64,000 bases of DNA, from contig DFJW01000114.1 of assembly GCA_002373775.1 (NCBI GenBank), forward strand, positions 10,361-74,360. The letters are read 5' to 3'. The translations under genes and the position numbers were made by a program. How positions within the stretch are numbered: the first letter of the stretch is position 1; every line of letters begins with the position of its first letter. Under the pieces are notes generated by a model that had not been told where the DNA came from, did not search any database, and worked only from the letters and a program-made list of their open reading frames with translations. This document shows positions 23,726 to 32,322 of this stretch, one piece after another. This stretch comes from Ruminococcus flavefaciens (GTDB lineage: Bacteria > Bacillota > Clostridia > Oscillospirales > Ruminococcaceae).

Positions 23726-25703
23726 ATATCCTTGGGAAAATAGTATTTCTGGGGGTGCCTTTTTGCGGTTTTTTGATGCCTTCTTCTCTGAGGATGTATT
23801 TCTGAAGGCTGACGAGGTCTGCGACACCGCAGCTTCCGTCATCATTGATATCGGCAGATGATGAATAAGTGCCGGACACAGTCTGCTGACGCATCAGCAG
23901 CAGGTCGAATATATCAACAGCGCCGTCGTCATTCAGGTCGCCGGTGAGAACGAATTCCTCCACCGGTTCGAGTATCCACGCCTGACAGTCGTTTCCGTTG
24001 ATAGTGAACTGCTGGGCGTTTGCACCGTCATTCCCGGCAGCATTGGCGATCTCAAGAGCGCTTCTGTCAGTGGAATTCTTGGTGACGATAAGATAGGAGC
24101 CGTTGCCGCGGTCGATGAATTTGAAGGACTGAGCATCGCTGCTGGTGTTGGGGTATATGCCGATATTAGTGCGGTCATTGGAATTGCCGCTGTCGAGATC
24201 GAGCAGGAATTCACCGCCGTTTATGCCGGAAAAAATCTTATAGTATCCGTCGGCATCCTTGCTGAATTTCCATGTGTTGTAATCGGCAGCACCGTCAGCG
24301 GTATACTGCACCACATTCCCGCCGGCTTTTCCTTCGCCGCCTGATACAGTAAGGTACAGACCGCTGCCGACGTTCCTTATACGGTATTCGCCTTCGGGGA
24401 TATCACTGCCTGTTTTCGGCAGTATTTTTTCTGTTCGAGGATAGATATCAAGGAACACATCAAGGGAAGCCAGCGGCTTGCCGTGGAAATCGAAGAGAGC
24501 CTGATTATCGAATGAAGAACCTCCGGAAGCGCTGACCTGTTCATCGTAGCCGGAAGCGTATGCAGTAGTCCAGCCTGAACCGTATTCATCCCAGAGCTTT
24601 TTCTGTTCAGCCCAAGAGATATCCGGTACACCGAGCCATGCAGGCTCCCAGTAGAAAGCACCGATGCCCCATTTGCCGGTGTCAGCCACTGCCTGAAAAA
24701 CATCGCGCAGGCACTGTGCCTGTCCGTCAACGGAGATGTCATATCTGAAAACGCAGTCGGATGAACCGGCTGTGACATTGTTGCCGAAATTATCGCCGTC
24801 GCTGTTGGTATAAGGGTATGCCGTCTCGGCAACCATAACGTATTTGCCGTAGGTATCGCCTATCTTTTTCAGCACTGATGTGAGATTTTCAGTAGTGCCG
24901 TGCCAGTACGGGTAGTATGAAGTCGCGAATATATCATAATCCAGTCCGCACTCATTCATTACCTTTGCGTACCAGAGATAGTTGTCGTAGTTTGAAGGAT
25001 TTGCGAAATGGTGGGCGATGAGGATATCCCTGTCAAAATCACGGACAGCTTTGTTACCGCTTGAGAATAGGTCACATATCTTATACATATCCTTTTCGCC
25101 GCAGAAGAAGCAGTTGGTCTCATTGCCGACCTGTACCATGCCGATATCTCCGCCGGAATCCGAGATGGACTGAAGCACCCATGTAGTCCACTTGTATATC
25201 TCGCCTTTGAGGGTATCATGATCGTGGGACTGCCAGTATTTAGGACGTGTCTGTTTCAGCGGATCAGCCCAGAAGTCGGAATACTGTATATCCACCAGCA
25301 GCTTCATGCCGTACTGTGAAGCACGTTTTCCGATAAGACCGGCGGTATACACGTCATTGTTTCCGCCGCCGTAGGTATTTCCGTTTGCATCGCAGGGCTC
25401 ATTCCAGACGCGGACGCGGATGTAGTTCACGCCATGGTCGGCGAGAGTCTTGAAAATGTCCTGTTCCTGCCCGTTATCGTCATAGAATTTCACGCCTGCC
25501 TTTTCAATGGCGATAATGGAGGAGACGTCAACACCGCGGATAGGTTCTCCGCCGTTGACGGAGGTGTCGAAGCTGTTGAAGTACACGGCGGAAATATCCG
25601 CTGCATCGGCTTCATAAAGTGGTCTGCCGAAGCTGCTGAGATGAACTGACGTGAGGGAGAGCAGCGCGGACATCGAGAGGGCGATGAGCTTTTTGAACTG
25701 CAT
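23724..25703 (-). CDS. Secreted GH53 arabinogalactan endo-beta-1,4-galactanase with ricin-type lectin domain and dockerin
   Basis: 659 residues from ATG 25703 (GAAAGGAG upstream). Signal peptide about 1-35. The GH53 barrel (about 56-405) starts IRGVDVSSIIAIEKAG. The acid/base Glu195 is in VQVGNET and the nucleophile Glu293 in MVAETAYPY. A beta-trefoil ricin-type (CBM13-like) domain (about 445-590) has GEYRIRNVGSGLYLTVSG and the paired Q-W strands. A C-terminal dockerin has GDLNDDGAVDIFDLLLM and DINDDGSCGVADLVSLQKYIL. It should cut beta-1,4-galactan side chains of pectin. There is no poly-Thr linker, and the dockerin differs from those of the GH9 and PL1 proteins. Confidence 0.93.
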   Translation of the reverse strand: MQFKKLIALSMSALLSLTSVHLSSFGRPLYEADAADISAVYFNSFDTSVNGGEPIRGVDVSSIIAIEKAGVKFYDDNGQEQDIFKTLADHGVNYIRVRVWNEPCDANGNTYGGGNNDVYTAGLIGKRASQYGMKLLVDIQYSDFWADPLKQTRPKYWQSHDHDTLKGEIYKWTTWVLQSISDSGGDIGMVQVGNETNCFFCGEKDMYKICDLFSSGNKAVRDFDRDILIAHHFANPSNYDNYLWYAKVMNECGLDYDIFATSYYPYWHGTTENLTSVLKKIGDTYGKYVMVAETAYPYTNSDGDNFGNNVTAGSSDCVFRYDISVDGQAQCLRDVFQAVADTGKWGIGAFYWEPAWLGVPDISWAEQKKLWDEYGSGWTTAYASGYDEQVSASGGSSFDNQALFDFHGKPLASLDVFLDIYPRTEKILPKTGSDIPEGEYRIRNVGSGLYLTVSGGEGKAGGNVVQYTADGAADYNTWKFSKDADGYYKIFSGINGGEFLLDLDSGNSNDRTNIGIYPNTSSDAQSFKFIDRGNGSYLIVTKNSTDRSALEIANAAGNDGANAQQFTINGNDCQAWILEPVEEFVLTGDLNDDGAVDIFDLLLMRQQTVSGTYSSSADINDDGSCGVADLVSLQKYILREEGIKKPQKGTPRNTIFPRI

Positions 25704-25808
25704 AAGAAAACTCCTTTCAGGTTGCTTTAAAACAATTATACGAATTTTTTCATAATTTGTCAATACTTATTATGCTTCATGTGTGCATGAAATGTATTAT
25801 CGAATCAA

Positions 25809-25836
25809 TGTAACGTTTTTGTCCGGGCATTGTATA
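25809..25836 (+). promoter_or_regulatory. Probable ECF-type promoter of the first sigma/anti-sigma pair
   Basis: TGTAAC (25809-25814), 16 bases, TGTATA (25831-25836). The AAC-type -35 resembles ECF-dependent autoregulated promoters, so the sigma factor may drive its own gene. Confidence 0.45.
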
Positions 25837-25878
25837 TATTAGTGAAACCGGTTTTACAGAAAAGAAGGGAGGGATCAG

Positions 25879-26436
25879 ATGGATGATAACGAACTGAAGC
25901 TCAGCATATTCACATCGCCGGACGAGGGCTATCGTAAGCTCTTTGAGAAGTATCACGGATATGTATTCTCAATAGTCTACCGCATACTCGGAAGTTCGGT
26001 GAGCATGAAAGATGCAGAGGACTGCGTAGTAGATATCTTTGCTGATGTTATCATGCATTTTGATACAGCATCAGAAACTTCGCTGCGTGCATTTGTGGGC
26101 ACTGTAGCACGCAACAAGGCAATAAACATGAGGAGATCTTCCGGAAGAGCTGATATGCATCCTGTTCCGGAAGAAACGGCAATGAATATACCTGATGAAA
26201 GCGTCAGCATAGAGGAAGCAGCAGAGAATTCATATCTGCTGAACGAAGTGCTCGATCACATAGACGCTCTCGGTGAGCCGGATTCCACTATCATAATCCA
26301 GAAATACCTTTTTGGCAGGAGTTCAGCAGAAATAGCCGCAATAGTCAGCATGAGCCCGACTGCGGTGAGAGTACGGCTCAGCCGCGCTATGAAAAAGATA
26401 CGCAGCACACTTGCTGAACTTGGTGTCACACTGTAA
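25879..26436 (+). CDS. ECF-type RNA polymerase sigma factor
   Basis: 185 residues. Sigma region 2 covers about 18-90 (YRKLFEKYHGYVFSIVYRIL, then AEDCVVDIFADV and FVGTVARNKAINMRRSS). Region 4 covers about 130-180 with a helix-turn-helix ending in SAEIAAIVSMSPTAVRVRLS. Region 3 is absent, as in ECF factors. It lies 12 bases before a membrane protein with anti-sigma layout. The signal sensed is unknown. Confidence 0.9.
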   Translation: MDDNELKLSIFTSPDEGYRKLFEKYHGYVFSIVYRILGSSVSMKDAEDCVVDIFADVIMHFDTASETSLRAFVGTVARNKAINMRRSSGRADMHPVPEETAMNIPDESVSIEEAAENSYLLNEVLDHIDALGEPDSTIIIQKYLFGRSSAEIAAIVSMSPTAVRVRLSRAMKKIRSTLAELGVTL

Positions 26437-26448
26437 AGGAGGAAGAAC

Positions 26449-27657
26449 ATGAATAAAAAGGATATAAGAGAACTTTTTGAGGGTTCAGATGACAAGACCG
26501 CAATGCGCATAGGAAGCACACATCCTGTGGTGAGCGATGAAAGAAAAGCGGAACTCATGGAGCGTATACAGCGCAGGACTTCCGGAAACGGAGAATCAAG
26601 GGAATATGCCGAAAGAGTATCCGGTGTAGAGATACACAGAGGACGCGGGATAATGAGATATGCCGGCATAGCAGCAGCCTGTGCGCTCGTTTTAGGCGGA
26701 ATCGGCGGCGGTACATATCTCATACACAAGAACATGAAAGGTTCAACGGATACAGCTCCTTATGCAGCACAGCCCGAAGAAGATATGTCCCTGACTGATG
26801 AAGAAGCAGTTACAGAGTCTCTTACAGTTGCATCCGATACTGCTGATGAAGAAGCAACATCAGAGATCATGACCGAAGCAGCCGAAGCATCATCCGAGAT
26901 CACAGAAGTTGAGAACTCCACTGTAAGCACTGAGCTGGGCAGTGAAGATGCAGAGGCAAGTGATGTGCAGACCGACGTGATAAGCACCACAAGCATTGAA
27001 GACTGCGTGAAGATAGAGAATACGGAAGAATGCAAGCAGTACATCTACGATCTCTGCATACACAGCCTTGAAAAATTCGACAAGGCATCTTTAGTGTTTG
27101 AGCGTACATTCAACGACTATACAGGTCAGTTATTTGCTAAAATAGATCAGGATGCCGGAATTGCCAGCGTCAAATATGATTCTACAAGAATGGGCGGCAG
27201 AGTTGACTTGGGATATACATATAATGGCCATACTATCATGATCGCAGGAGATCCGATAATGAGTATGTACAGTATCGAATATAATGAGCCGCTGCCGACA
27301 TATGAGCATTTTGATATGTCATTTTTGGCAGAGCATTATCTGAATGATATGGATCAGTGGGAGGTGATCGGTGCTGAAGACGTAGCTGGCAGACCTTGCG
27401 CTGTCGTATACATCACCAGACCTGACTATGACGGTACTATGACAGATCATTTCACTTTCTGGATAGACATAGAGACCGGAGTTAATCTGCGTGCAAAGTT
27501 TGAATATGCAGACGCAAGAGCAGCGACACTTGAAGCAATCGACGTGCGTTACGATGACGCAGCAGAAGCTCCTGAGACACCGGAAGAGGTCAAGGCTCTG
27601 GCTGAAAGCCCGAATATGGGAGAGCACGACGTTGATCTGAGTTTCCTTGATGAATAA
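26449..27657 (+). CDS. Putative membrane-bound anti-sigma factor
   Basis: 402 residues. A cytosolic N-terminus of about 62 residues is followed by one span (about 65-88, IMRYAGIAAACALVLGGIGG) and an acidic Thr/Ser/Glu-rich extracytoplasmic tether to about 180. The C-terminal domain (about 190-385) has alternating strands and recalls the LolA-like N-terminal domain of RseB/MucB regulators (ITRPDYDGTMTDHFTFWID). The position directly behind an ECF sigma gene supports an anti-sigma role. The cytosolic part shows no obvious zinc-binding motif. Confidence 0.7.
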   Translation: MNKKDIRELFEGSDDKTAMRIGSTHPVVSDERKAELMERIQRRTSGNGESREYAERVSGVEIHRGRGIMRYAGIAAACALVLGGIGGGTYLIHKNMKGSTDTAPYAAQPEEDMSLTDEEAVTESLTVASDTADEEATSEIMTEAAEASSEITEVENSTVSTELGSEDAEASDVQTDVISTTSIEDCVKIENTEECKQYIYDLCIHSLEKFDKASLVFERTFNDYTGQLFAKIDQDAGIASVKYDSTRMGGRVDLGYTYNGHTIMIAGDPIMSMYSIEYNEPLPTYEHFDMSFLAEHYLNDMDQWEVIGAEDVAGRPCAVVYITRPDYDGTMTDHFTFWIDIETGVNLRAKFEYADARAATLEAIDVRYDDAAEAPETPEEVKALAESPNMGEHDVDLSFLDE

Positions 27658-27668
27658 TATGCACAGAA

Positions 27669-27695
27669 TAAGGGGGACGAAAATCGTCCCCCTTA
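27669..27695. terminator. Hairpin between the two convergent sigma/anti-sigma pairs
   Basis: TAAGGGGGACGA (27669-27680) pairs perfectly with TCGTCCCCCTTA (27684-27695). No strong U-tract follows on either strand, but its position between convergent genes suggests a two-way terminator. Confidence 0.55.
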
Positions 27696-27700
27696 GATCA

Positions 27701-28675
27701 TCAGTAATTGAAATTAGCTTTTGTATAAGCATCGACCTCTCCGACATCCGCAAGATAAGTGTTGTAAACGGAATCGAAGAAGCTGGTATATGTGCCGGAA
27801 GTGTCGCGGAGTGTGGATCTGTTTCCGTTTCTGTCAGTATAGAACAGCTGGCCATAGTCGCCCCAGAGTTCGTATTCTTCGGAAGTGCCGTCGCTGTAGT
27901 TCACGCGGACGATATATCCGCCGCCGGTAATTATCACTTCCATGACTTCTTCTGTCAGCTGCATGTTGTCGATGCACTCCAGCCACATATCAGACTGTTC
28001 CTTTGAACAGTTCAGCCAGAGGTTGTACTTCCCCTTTATGAACGCATTGCCGAACTGTACCGAAACGACGTCCGGATGCTTGTCGTTATGGTAACCGGAA
28101 ACAGCGTCGAATATCGAGTGTTCCGGCAGAGGTGTCGGCGGGAAATATGGTTCGGGATCGTACACGGAAGGAGCAGTATCGGTTTCAACCGGTGAGTCTC
28201 CGGCGTCGATAACTTCATTTGTATCCGCGTTGACGATAACAGTCTGGGGCTGTATCTCGTCTTCGTCATCCCACACACCGGTCACAGTCGTGACCTTTTC
28301 TTTTTCTGCCGGTGAAGCAGTAGTGACCGCCAGCACCGCAGTCTTTGTGACGGATGCCGTAGTGGTGACATTTGTAACAGTGGAGGCAGCCTCAGAGGCG
28401 CTTTCAGTTCCTGTGACCACACCGGACATCTCATCTGAAGGTTCTGATACGCTCTGTACAGCTGTTTCACCGTCAGTGACCTCATTCAGCCTGTTCATAT
28501 TCCTGCTGTGGAGGAAAACGCCGGTGGTTATCATAGCAGCGGCAGCTGCACCAACGACTATCGTGCGTATAATGCGTATCTTAGCTTTGTAGCTCAGTCC
28601 TGAAGCTTCTTCAGCCTCAGTGATAAGCTCATCATCCATATTATCTATGCCATTTATAAGCAGATCTTTTTTCAT
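27701..28675 (-). CDS. Putative membrane anti-sigma factor of the second pair
   Basis: 324 residues from ATG 28675, one base after the sigma gene's stop codon, with AAGAAGGG upstream. A cytosolic N-terminus of about 35 residues precedes one span (IRTIVVGAAAAAMITTGVFL). A long Ser/Thr/Val-rich extracytoplasmic tether leads to a C-terminal domain (about 205-324) that ends in Tyr-rich strands. The gene order sigma then one-span protein mirrors the pair at 25879-27657, but the two membrane proteins do not resemble each other in their outer domains. Confidence 0.65.
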   Translation of the reverse strand: MKKDLLINGIDNMDDELITEAEEASGLSYKAKIRIIRTIVVGAAAAAMITTGVFLHSRNMNRLNEVTDGETAVQSVSEPSDEMSGVVTGTESASEAASTVTNVTTTASVTKTAVLAVTTASPAEKEKVTTVTGVWDDEDEIQPQTVIVNADTNEVIDAGDSPVETDTAPSVYDPEPYFPPTPLPEHSIFDAVSGYHNDKHPDVVSVQFGNAFIKGKYNLWLNCSKEQSDMWLECIDNMQLTEEVMEVIITGGGYIVRVNYSDGTSEEYELWGDYGQLFYTDRNGNRSTLRDTSGTYTSFFDSVYNTYLADVGEVDAYTKANFNY

Positions 28676-28676
28676 T

Positions 28677-29228
28677 CTACAGCCCTTCTTTCTCAAGGTA
28701 TTCTCTGAGCCTGCTGCGTGTCCGGAAGAGTATCTGTTTCACCGATGACTCTTTGAGCGAGAGACGCATTGCGATATCTTTGACGGAATCGTAGTACCAG
28801 TATCTGCGAATGAATATAACGCGGCTGCGCTTGTTCTGTGTTCTCAGAAAAGCAGATATTATCTCTCCCAGCTCAGCGGCATCGCATATCTTCTCCACAT
28901 CCGCATCGGACGGTATGCAGTCGTCAAGTTCATCCAGTGAAAGTTCGACTTCCGGATTGCGCTTCTTGGCGGAGTTGTATTCGCAGCGTTTCAGTGAGAT
29001 GTTTCTGATTATCCTCCCGAGAAACGCCGGGAGATATTTCGGACGGCTTGAAGGTATCCTGTTCCATACCGCGAGATAAGTGTCGTTGAGACATTCTTCC
29101 GCGTCGCATCTGTCTGAAAGGATATTTCCGGCAATGTGCAGACAAAGCCCTTTGTATTTTGTATCGGTCTCAGCTATAGCTTCTTCTGAGCGTTCCCAGT
29201 AAAGGTCGATAATTGATGCATCATCCAT
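28677..29228 (-). CDS. ECF-type RNA polymerase sigma factor (second pair)
   Basis: 183 residues. Region 2 includes DAEECLNDTYLAVWNRIP and FLGRIIRNISLKRCEYNSA. Region 4 ends VKDIAMRLSLKESSVKQILF before RTRSRLREYLEKEGL. The cysteine in AEECLND is typical of a common Firmicute ECF subfamily. It is divergent from the M42 peptidase operon and is followed at once by its putative anti-sigma factor. Confidence 0.9.
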   Translation of the reverse strand: MDDASIIDLYWERSEEAIAETDTKYKGLCLHIAGNILSDRCDAEECLNDTYLAVWNRIPSSRPKYLPAFLGRIIRNISLKRCEYNSAKKRNPEVELSLDELDDCIPSDADVEKICDAAELGEIISAFLRTQNKRSRVIFIRRYWYYDSVKDIAMRLSLKESSVKQILFRTRSRLREYLEKEGL

Positions 29229-29264
29229 GACGTTCCCTCCTTTCTGAGGTCCTCATACATATAG

Positions 29265-29287
29265 TACGGAAAAAGTGTGTACAGGTT
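29265..29287 (-). promoter_or_regulatory. Possible ECF autoregulated promoter for the second sigma gene
   Basis: On the minus strand AAC (29287-29285), 16 bases, CGTA (29268-29265). This is the AAC-N16-CGT pattern of many ECF promoters. Confidence 0.4.
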
Positions 29288-29340
29288 ATGTCAAAAGCCA
29301 AAAATCGTCAGATCGCATATATTTCACACCATAGAATTGT

Positions 29341-29382
29341 AAGATATGCCGAATGGCAGCAGTGCCCGTGCATATCTTTTTT
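29341..29382 (+). terminator. Orphan intrinsic terminator between divergent genes
   Basis: AAGATATGC (29341-29349) pairs with GCATATCTT (29370-29378), followed by TTTT, in plus-strand orientation. No plus-strand gene lies upstream; the neighbour on that side is the minus-strand sigma gene. Confidence 0.6.
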
Positions 29383-29393
29383 ATGTCCTGTGA

Positions 29394-29422
29394 TTGACGA
29401 AACACTGTATTTCTGGTATAAT
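29394..29422 (+). promoter_or_regulatory. Promoter of the M42 peptidase operon
   Basis: TTGACG (29394-29399), 17 bases, TATAAT (29417-29422), with a TG one base before the -10. Confidence 0.8.
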
Positions 29423-29464
29423 ATATAATTGAGTGTTTATAAATACATAACGGAGGGATTTTCA

Positions 29465-30478
29465 ATGAACATAAGAGATACTCTTTTTCGTCTCTCAGAA
29501 GTCAGCGGAGCTTCCGGAAATGAGACTCCGGCAGCCGAAGCAGCACTCGGTATGCTGAAGGAGTACTGTCCGGATGCTGAGATCATCAACGGAAACGTTA
29601 TCGGATATTTCGGCGAACAGCGCAGCGGATATCCTCTTCTTGTGCTGGACGCACACATAGATCAGATCGGCATGATAGTGACTGACATTACCGACGAAGG
29701 CTTCATAAAGGTCGGAAATCTCGGCGGCATAGACCGCCGTCTGCTCCCGGCACAGCCCGTAGTCGTACACGGCAGACGTGATATCAAGGGCGTTATCTGC
29801 TCAGTGCCTCCGCATCTGACAGGCGGCGAGAGCAAGGTGCTTTCCTTTGATGATGCGGCGATAGATACCGGACTTACGGCAGAAGAACTCAGGGACATCG
29901 TATCTCAGGGCGACAGCGTTACTTTTGACGTCAAGTGCCGTCAGCTTGCCGGACACCGTGTTACCGGCGGCGCATTCGATGACCGCAGCGGCATAGTTTC
30001 CATACTTTATGCCCTTGAAATGCTGAAGGGCAGTGAAACTGCGTACAATGTGGCAGTTATCTTCTCAACTCAGGAGGAACTCGGCGAGCGCGGTGCAAAG
30101 ATCGGTGCATTCCGCCTTGATCCGGACATTGCCATAGCAGTTGACGTGAGCTTTGCCTATGCCATAGGCGAGGATGAGAACAAGTGCGGAAAACTTGGAA
30201 AAGGACCGATGATAGGCATTTCACCCTGCCTTTCCCGTGAGATATCCGATGGTCTGATCTCGGCTGCAAAGAAGGAGAACATACCTTATCAGATCGAAGT
30301 CATGAACGACATGACATCGACCAATGCAGACAGGTATTCCGTGAACCGCGAGGGCGCGAAGGCATGTACAGTCTCAATACCGCTGAGGAACATGCACACA
30401 CCTGTTGAGGTCATCGACCTCATGGATGTGGAACTGACAGCAAGACTGCTTGCCGGATTCATAAAGGAGGCAGAATGA
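29465..30478 (+). CDS. M42 family metallopeptidase
   Basis: 337 residues from ATG 29465 (GGAGGG upstream). Motifs of the M42 glutamyl/deblocking aminopeptidase family are visible: metal ligand His in LDAHIDQIG, Asp in GAFDDRSG, the catalytic Glu pair in FSTQEELGERGA, and C-terminal His in RNMHTPVEV. These form dodecameric cytosolic aminopeptidases that trim peptides. The next gene is a second M42 member overlapping it by four bases. Some M42 proteins are annotated as endoglucanases for historical reasons, and peptidase activity is far more likely. Confidence 0.92.
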   Translation: MNIRDTLFRLSEVSGASGNETPAAEAALGMLKEYCPDAEIINGNVIGYFGEQRSGYPLLVLDAHIDQIGMIVTDITDEGFIKVGNLGGIDRRLLPAQPVVVHGRRDIKGVICSVPPHLTGGESKVLSFDDAAIDTGLTAEELRDIVSQGDSVTFDVKCRQLAGHRVTGGAFDDRSGIVSILYALEMLKGSETAYNVAVIFSTQEELGERGAKIGAFRLDPDIAIAVDVSFAYAIGEDENKCGKLGKGPMIGISPCLSREISDGLISAAKKENIPYQIEVMNDMTSTNADRYSVNREGAKACTVSIPLRNMHTPVEVIDLMDVELTARLLAGFIKEAE

Positions 30479-31509
30479 TGAAAGAACTGCTGAAAGAACT
30501 CTGCATGACAGACGGAGTTTCTGGTGACGAGATATCCGTCCGCGAGCTTATAACAGAAAAGATAAAGGACGTATGTGAATACAGGACAGATAATCTGGGA
30601 AGTCTGATCTGTTTCAAGAAGGGACGCAGGACTCCGGAAAAGAAACTGATGATCTGCGCACATATGGACGAAGTGGGATTCATAATAACAGCCATACGCC
30701 CGGACGGCACACTCTGTTTCGGGAATGTGGGCGGCATTGATCCTTCCGTGATAATAGGCAGGCAGGTGACAGTGAAGAACCACTCAACAGGCGAAGTGAT
30801 ATACGGCGTAGTTGGTTCAACGGCTGTGCACAATCTTTCCAAGGAACAGCGTGAAAAGCCGCCGAAGTCCGACAGCCTTTACATAGATATCGGCGCTGAG
30901 GACATAGAAGACGCTGAGAAGCTGGTATCTCCCGGAGACTGTGCGTACTTTGTGTCGGGTTTTGAAGAGTTCGGCGAGAGACGTATAAAGTCCAAGGCTA
31001 TTGACGACAGGGCAGGCTGTGCTATGATGATCGAGATGCTCCATGAAGATCTGGAATACGACACATATTTCGTATTCAACGTACAGGAGGAGATAGGACT
31101 GCGCGGTTCGACTGCTTCATCATTTGCAGTTGCTCCGGATTATGCAATAGTCCTCGAAGCAACGACTGCTGCCGATATCGACGGAGCTTCCGGAGCAAAG
31201 CGTGTCTGCGAACTCGGAAAAGGCCCTGTGGTATCATTTATGGACAGGAGCACGATGTATGACAAGGAACTCTATCACCTTGCTTTCGATATAGCAGCCG
31301 AAGAGGGATTCCCCTGCCAGACCAAGTCGATGATAGCCGGCGGAAACGATGCCGGAGCAATACATATAAGCGGCAAGGGCGTCCGCACGATAGCAGTTTC
31401 GGTACCGTGCAGATATCTCCACTCTCCTTCAAGTGTGATAGAGACTGCCGATCTGGAAAACTCATACAGACTTGTGAAAATACTTGCAAAAAGGATACAT
31501 GAGCTATGA
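30475..31509 (+). CDS. M42 family metallopeptidase (second copy)
   Basis: 344 residues. Same motif set as the preceding gene: CAHMDEVGF, KAIDDRAGCAM, FNVQEEIGLRGS and CRYLHSPSSV. The two share the family fold but are clearly divergent, so they may form a mixed assembly or have different residue preferences. It starts at ATG 30475 inside the ATGA overlap with the upstream gene and itself overlaps the next gene by four bases. Confidence 0.92.
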   Translation: MMKELLKELCMTDGVSGDEISVRELITEKIKDVCEYRTDNLGSLICFKKGRRTPEKKLMICAHMDEVGFIITAIRPDGTLCFGNVGGIDPSVIIGRQVTVKNHSTGEVIYGVVGSTAVHNLSKEQREKPPKSDSLYIDIGAEDIEDAEKLVSPGDCAYFVSGFEEFGERRIKSKAIDDRAGCAMMIEMLHEDLEYDTYFVFNVQEEIGLRGSTASSFAVAPDYAIVLEATTAADIDGASGAKRVCELGKGPVVSFMDRSTMYDKELYHLAFDIAAEEGFPCQTKSMIAGGNDAGAIHISGKGVRTIAVSVPCRYLHSPSSVIETADLENSYRLVKILAKRIHEL

Positions 31510-32306
31510 TAAAACTCATTGAAAATGAGCGGGAGCTGGATGCTGAACTGCTCAACAAGACACTCAACGGCAAGAAGATGCTGGCATACATGAGAGCATA
31601 CGGTCCCAATTATGAGTTCTGCCGTTTCTATAAGATAACCGACGACTACGGCGGAGAAGGGTATATGTTCATCATAAATTCCACGCTGATAATCTGTGCC
31701 GACGATTATCTTGAAACTGACGACGAGCTGAACCTTTTCATCAGCATGAATGTGCCTTTCCGAATAGAAGGCGACAGGCGGATAATCGAGAATATAAGCA
31801 TCCCCGAGAGGTATCAGGTGCTGAACAGGACCATATTTGAACTCATCCCGGATGACACGCCCCTTGAATCTATCGAAGAGCATGTGGAATTCAATCCCAA
31901 GCTGACCGATGTCTACAGCATACTCACCGAGGGATTCCCGAATATCGCGGATTTTTCGCTCTGGTACACAGATACTTCCCACCGCTGCCGTCACGGCATA
32001 AGCCGTGTATTCACATACCGCGGTTCAACTACGGCATCTGCTGTATTTGACATAGGCAGCACTGTCCTCATCGGACAGGTGGCAACTACAGTTGCCGCAC
32101 GAGGCAGGGGATACGCAAGGGAATTTCTGAAATGGCTTGCTAAGTTCTTCAACGGACTGGGAAAACGTGCCTATCTGCTGGCGCTTGACATCCGCACCAG
32201 TTTCTACGAGGAGATAGGTTTCAGAGTTGTGGGCAAGGAGATAGTGCTTGAACGTATCGACATAGTGAAGGACAGCGTTACAAAGGGAAGACTTGAAGAT
32301 AAGTGA
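31506..32306 (+). CDS. GNAT family N-acetyltransferase
   Basis: 266 residues. The C-terminal half (about 170-255) is a GNAT domain, with the acetyl-CoA loop in VAARGRGYAREFLKWLAKFF and the terminal strand SFYEEIGFRVVGKEIVLER. The N-terminal 130 residues are a separate region of unknown role. It overlaps the M42 gene by four bases, so it may acetylate peptide or amino acid products, but the substrate is unknown. Confidence 0.85.
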   Translation: MIKLIENERELDAELLNKTLNGKKMLAYMRAYGPNYEFCRFYKITDDYGGEGYMFIINSTLIICADDYLETDDELNLFISMNVPFRIEGDRRIIENISIPERYQVLNRTIFELIPDDTPLESIEEHVEFNPKLTDVYSILTEGFPNIADFSLWYTDTSHRCRHGISRVFTYRGSTTASAVFDIGSTVLIGQVATTVAARGRGYAREFLKWLAKFFNGLGKRAYLLALDIRTSFYEEIGFRVVGKEIVLERIDIVKDSVTKGRLEDK

Positions 32307-32322
32307 AAAGAAAGGTTAAGAA

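Noticed and set aside
29465..31509. Annotation of the M42 proteins as cellulases
   Set aside because: They lack signal peptides and have the metal ligands of aminopeptidases. The endoglucanase label is a known historical error for this family.
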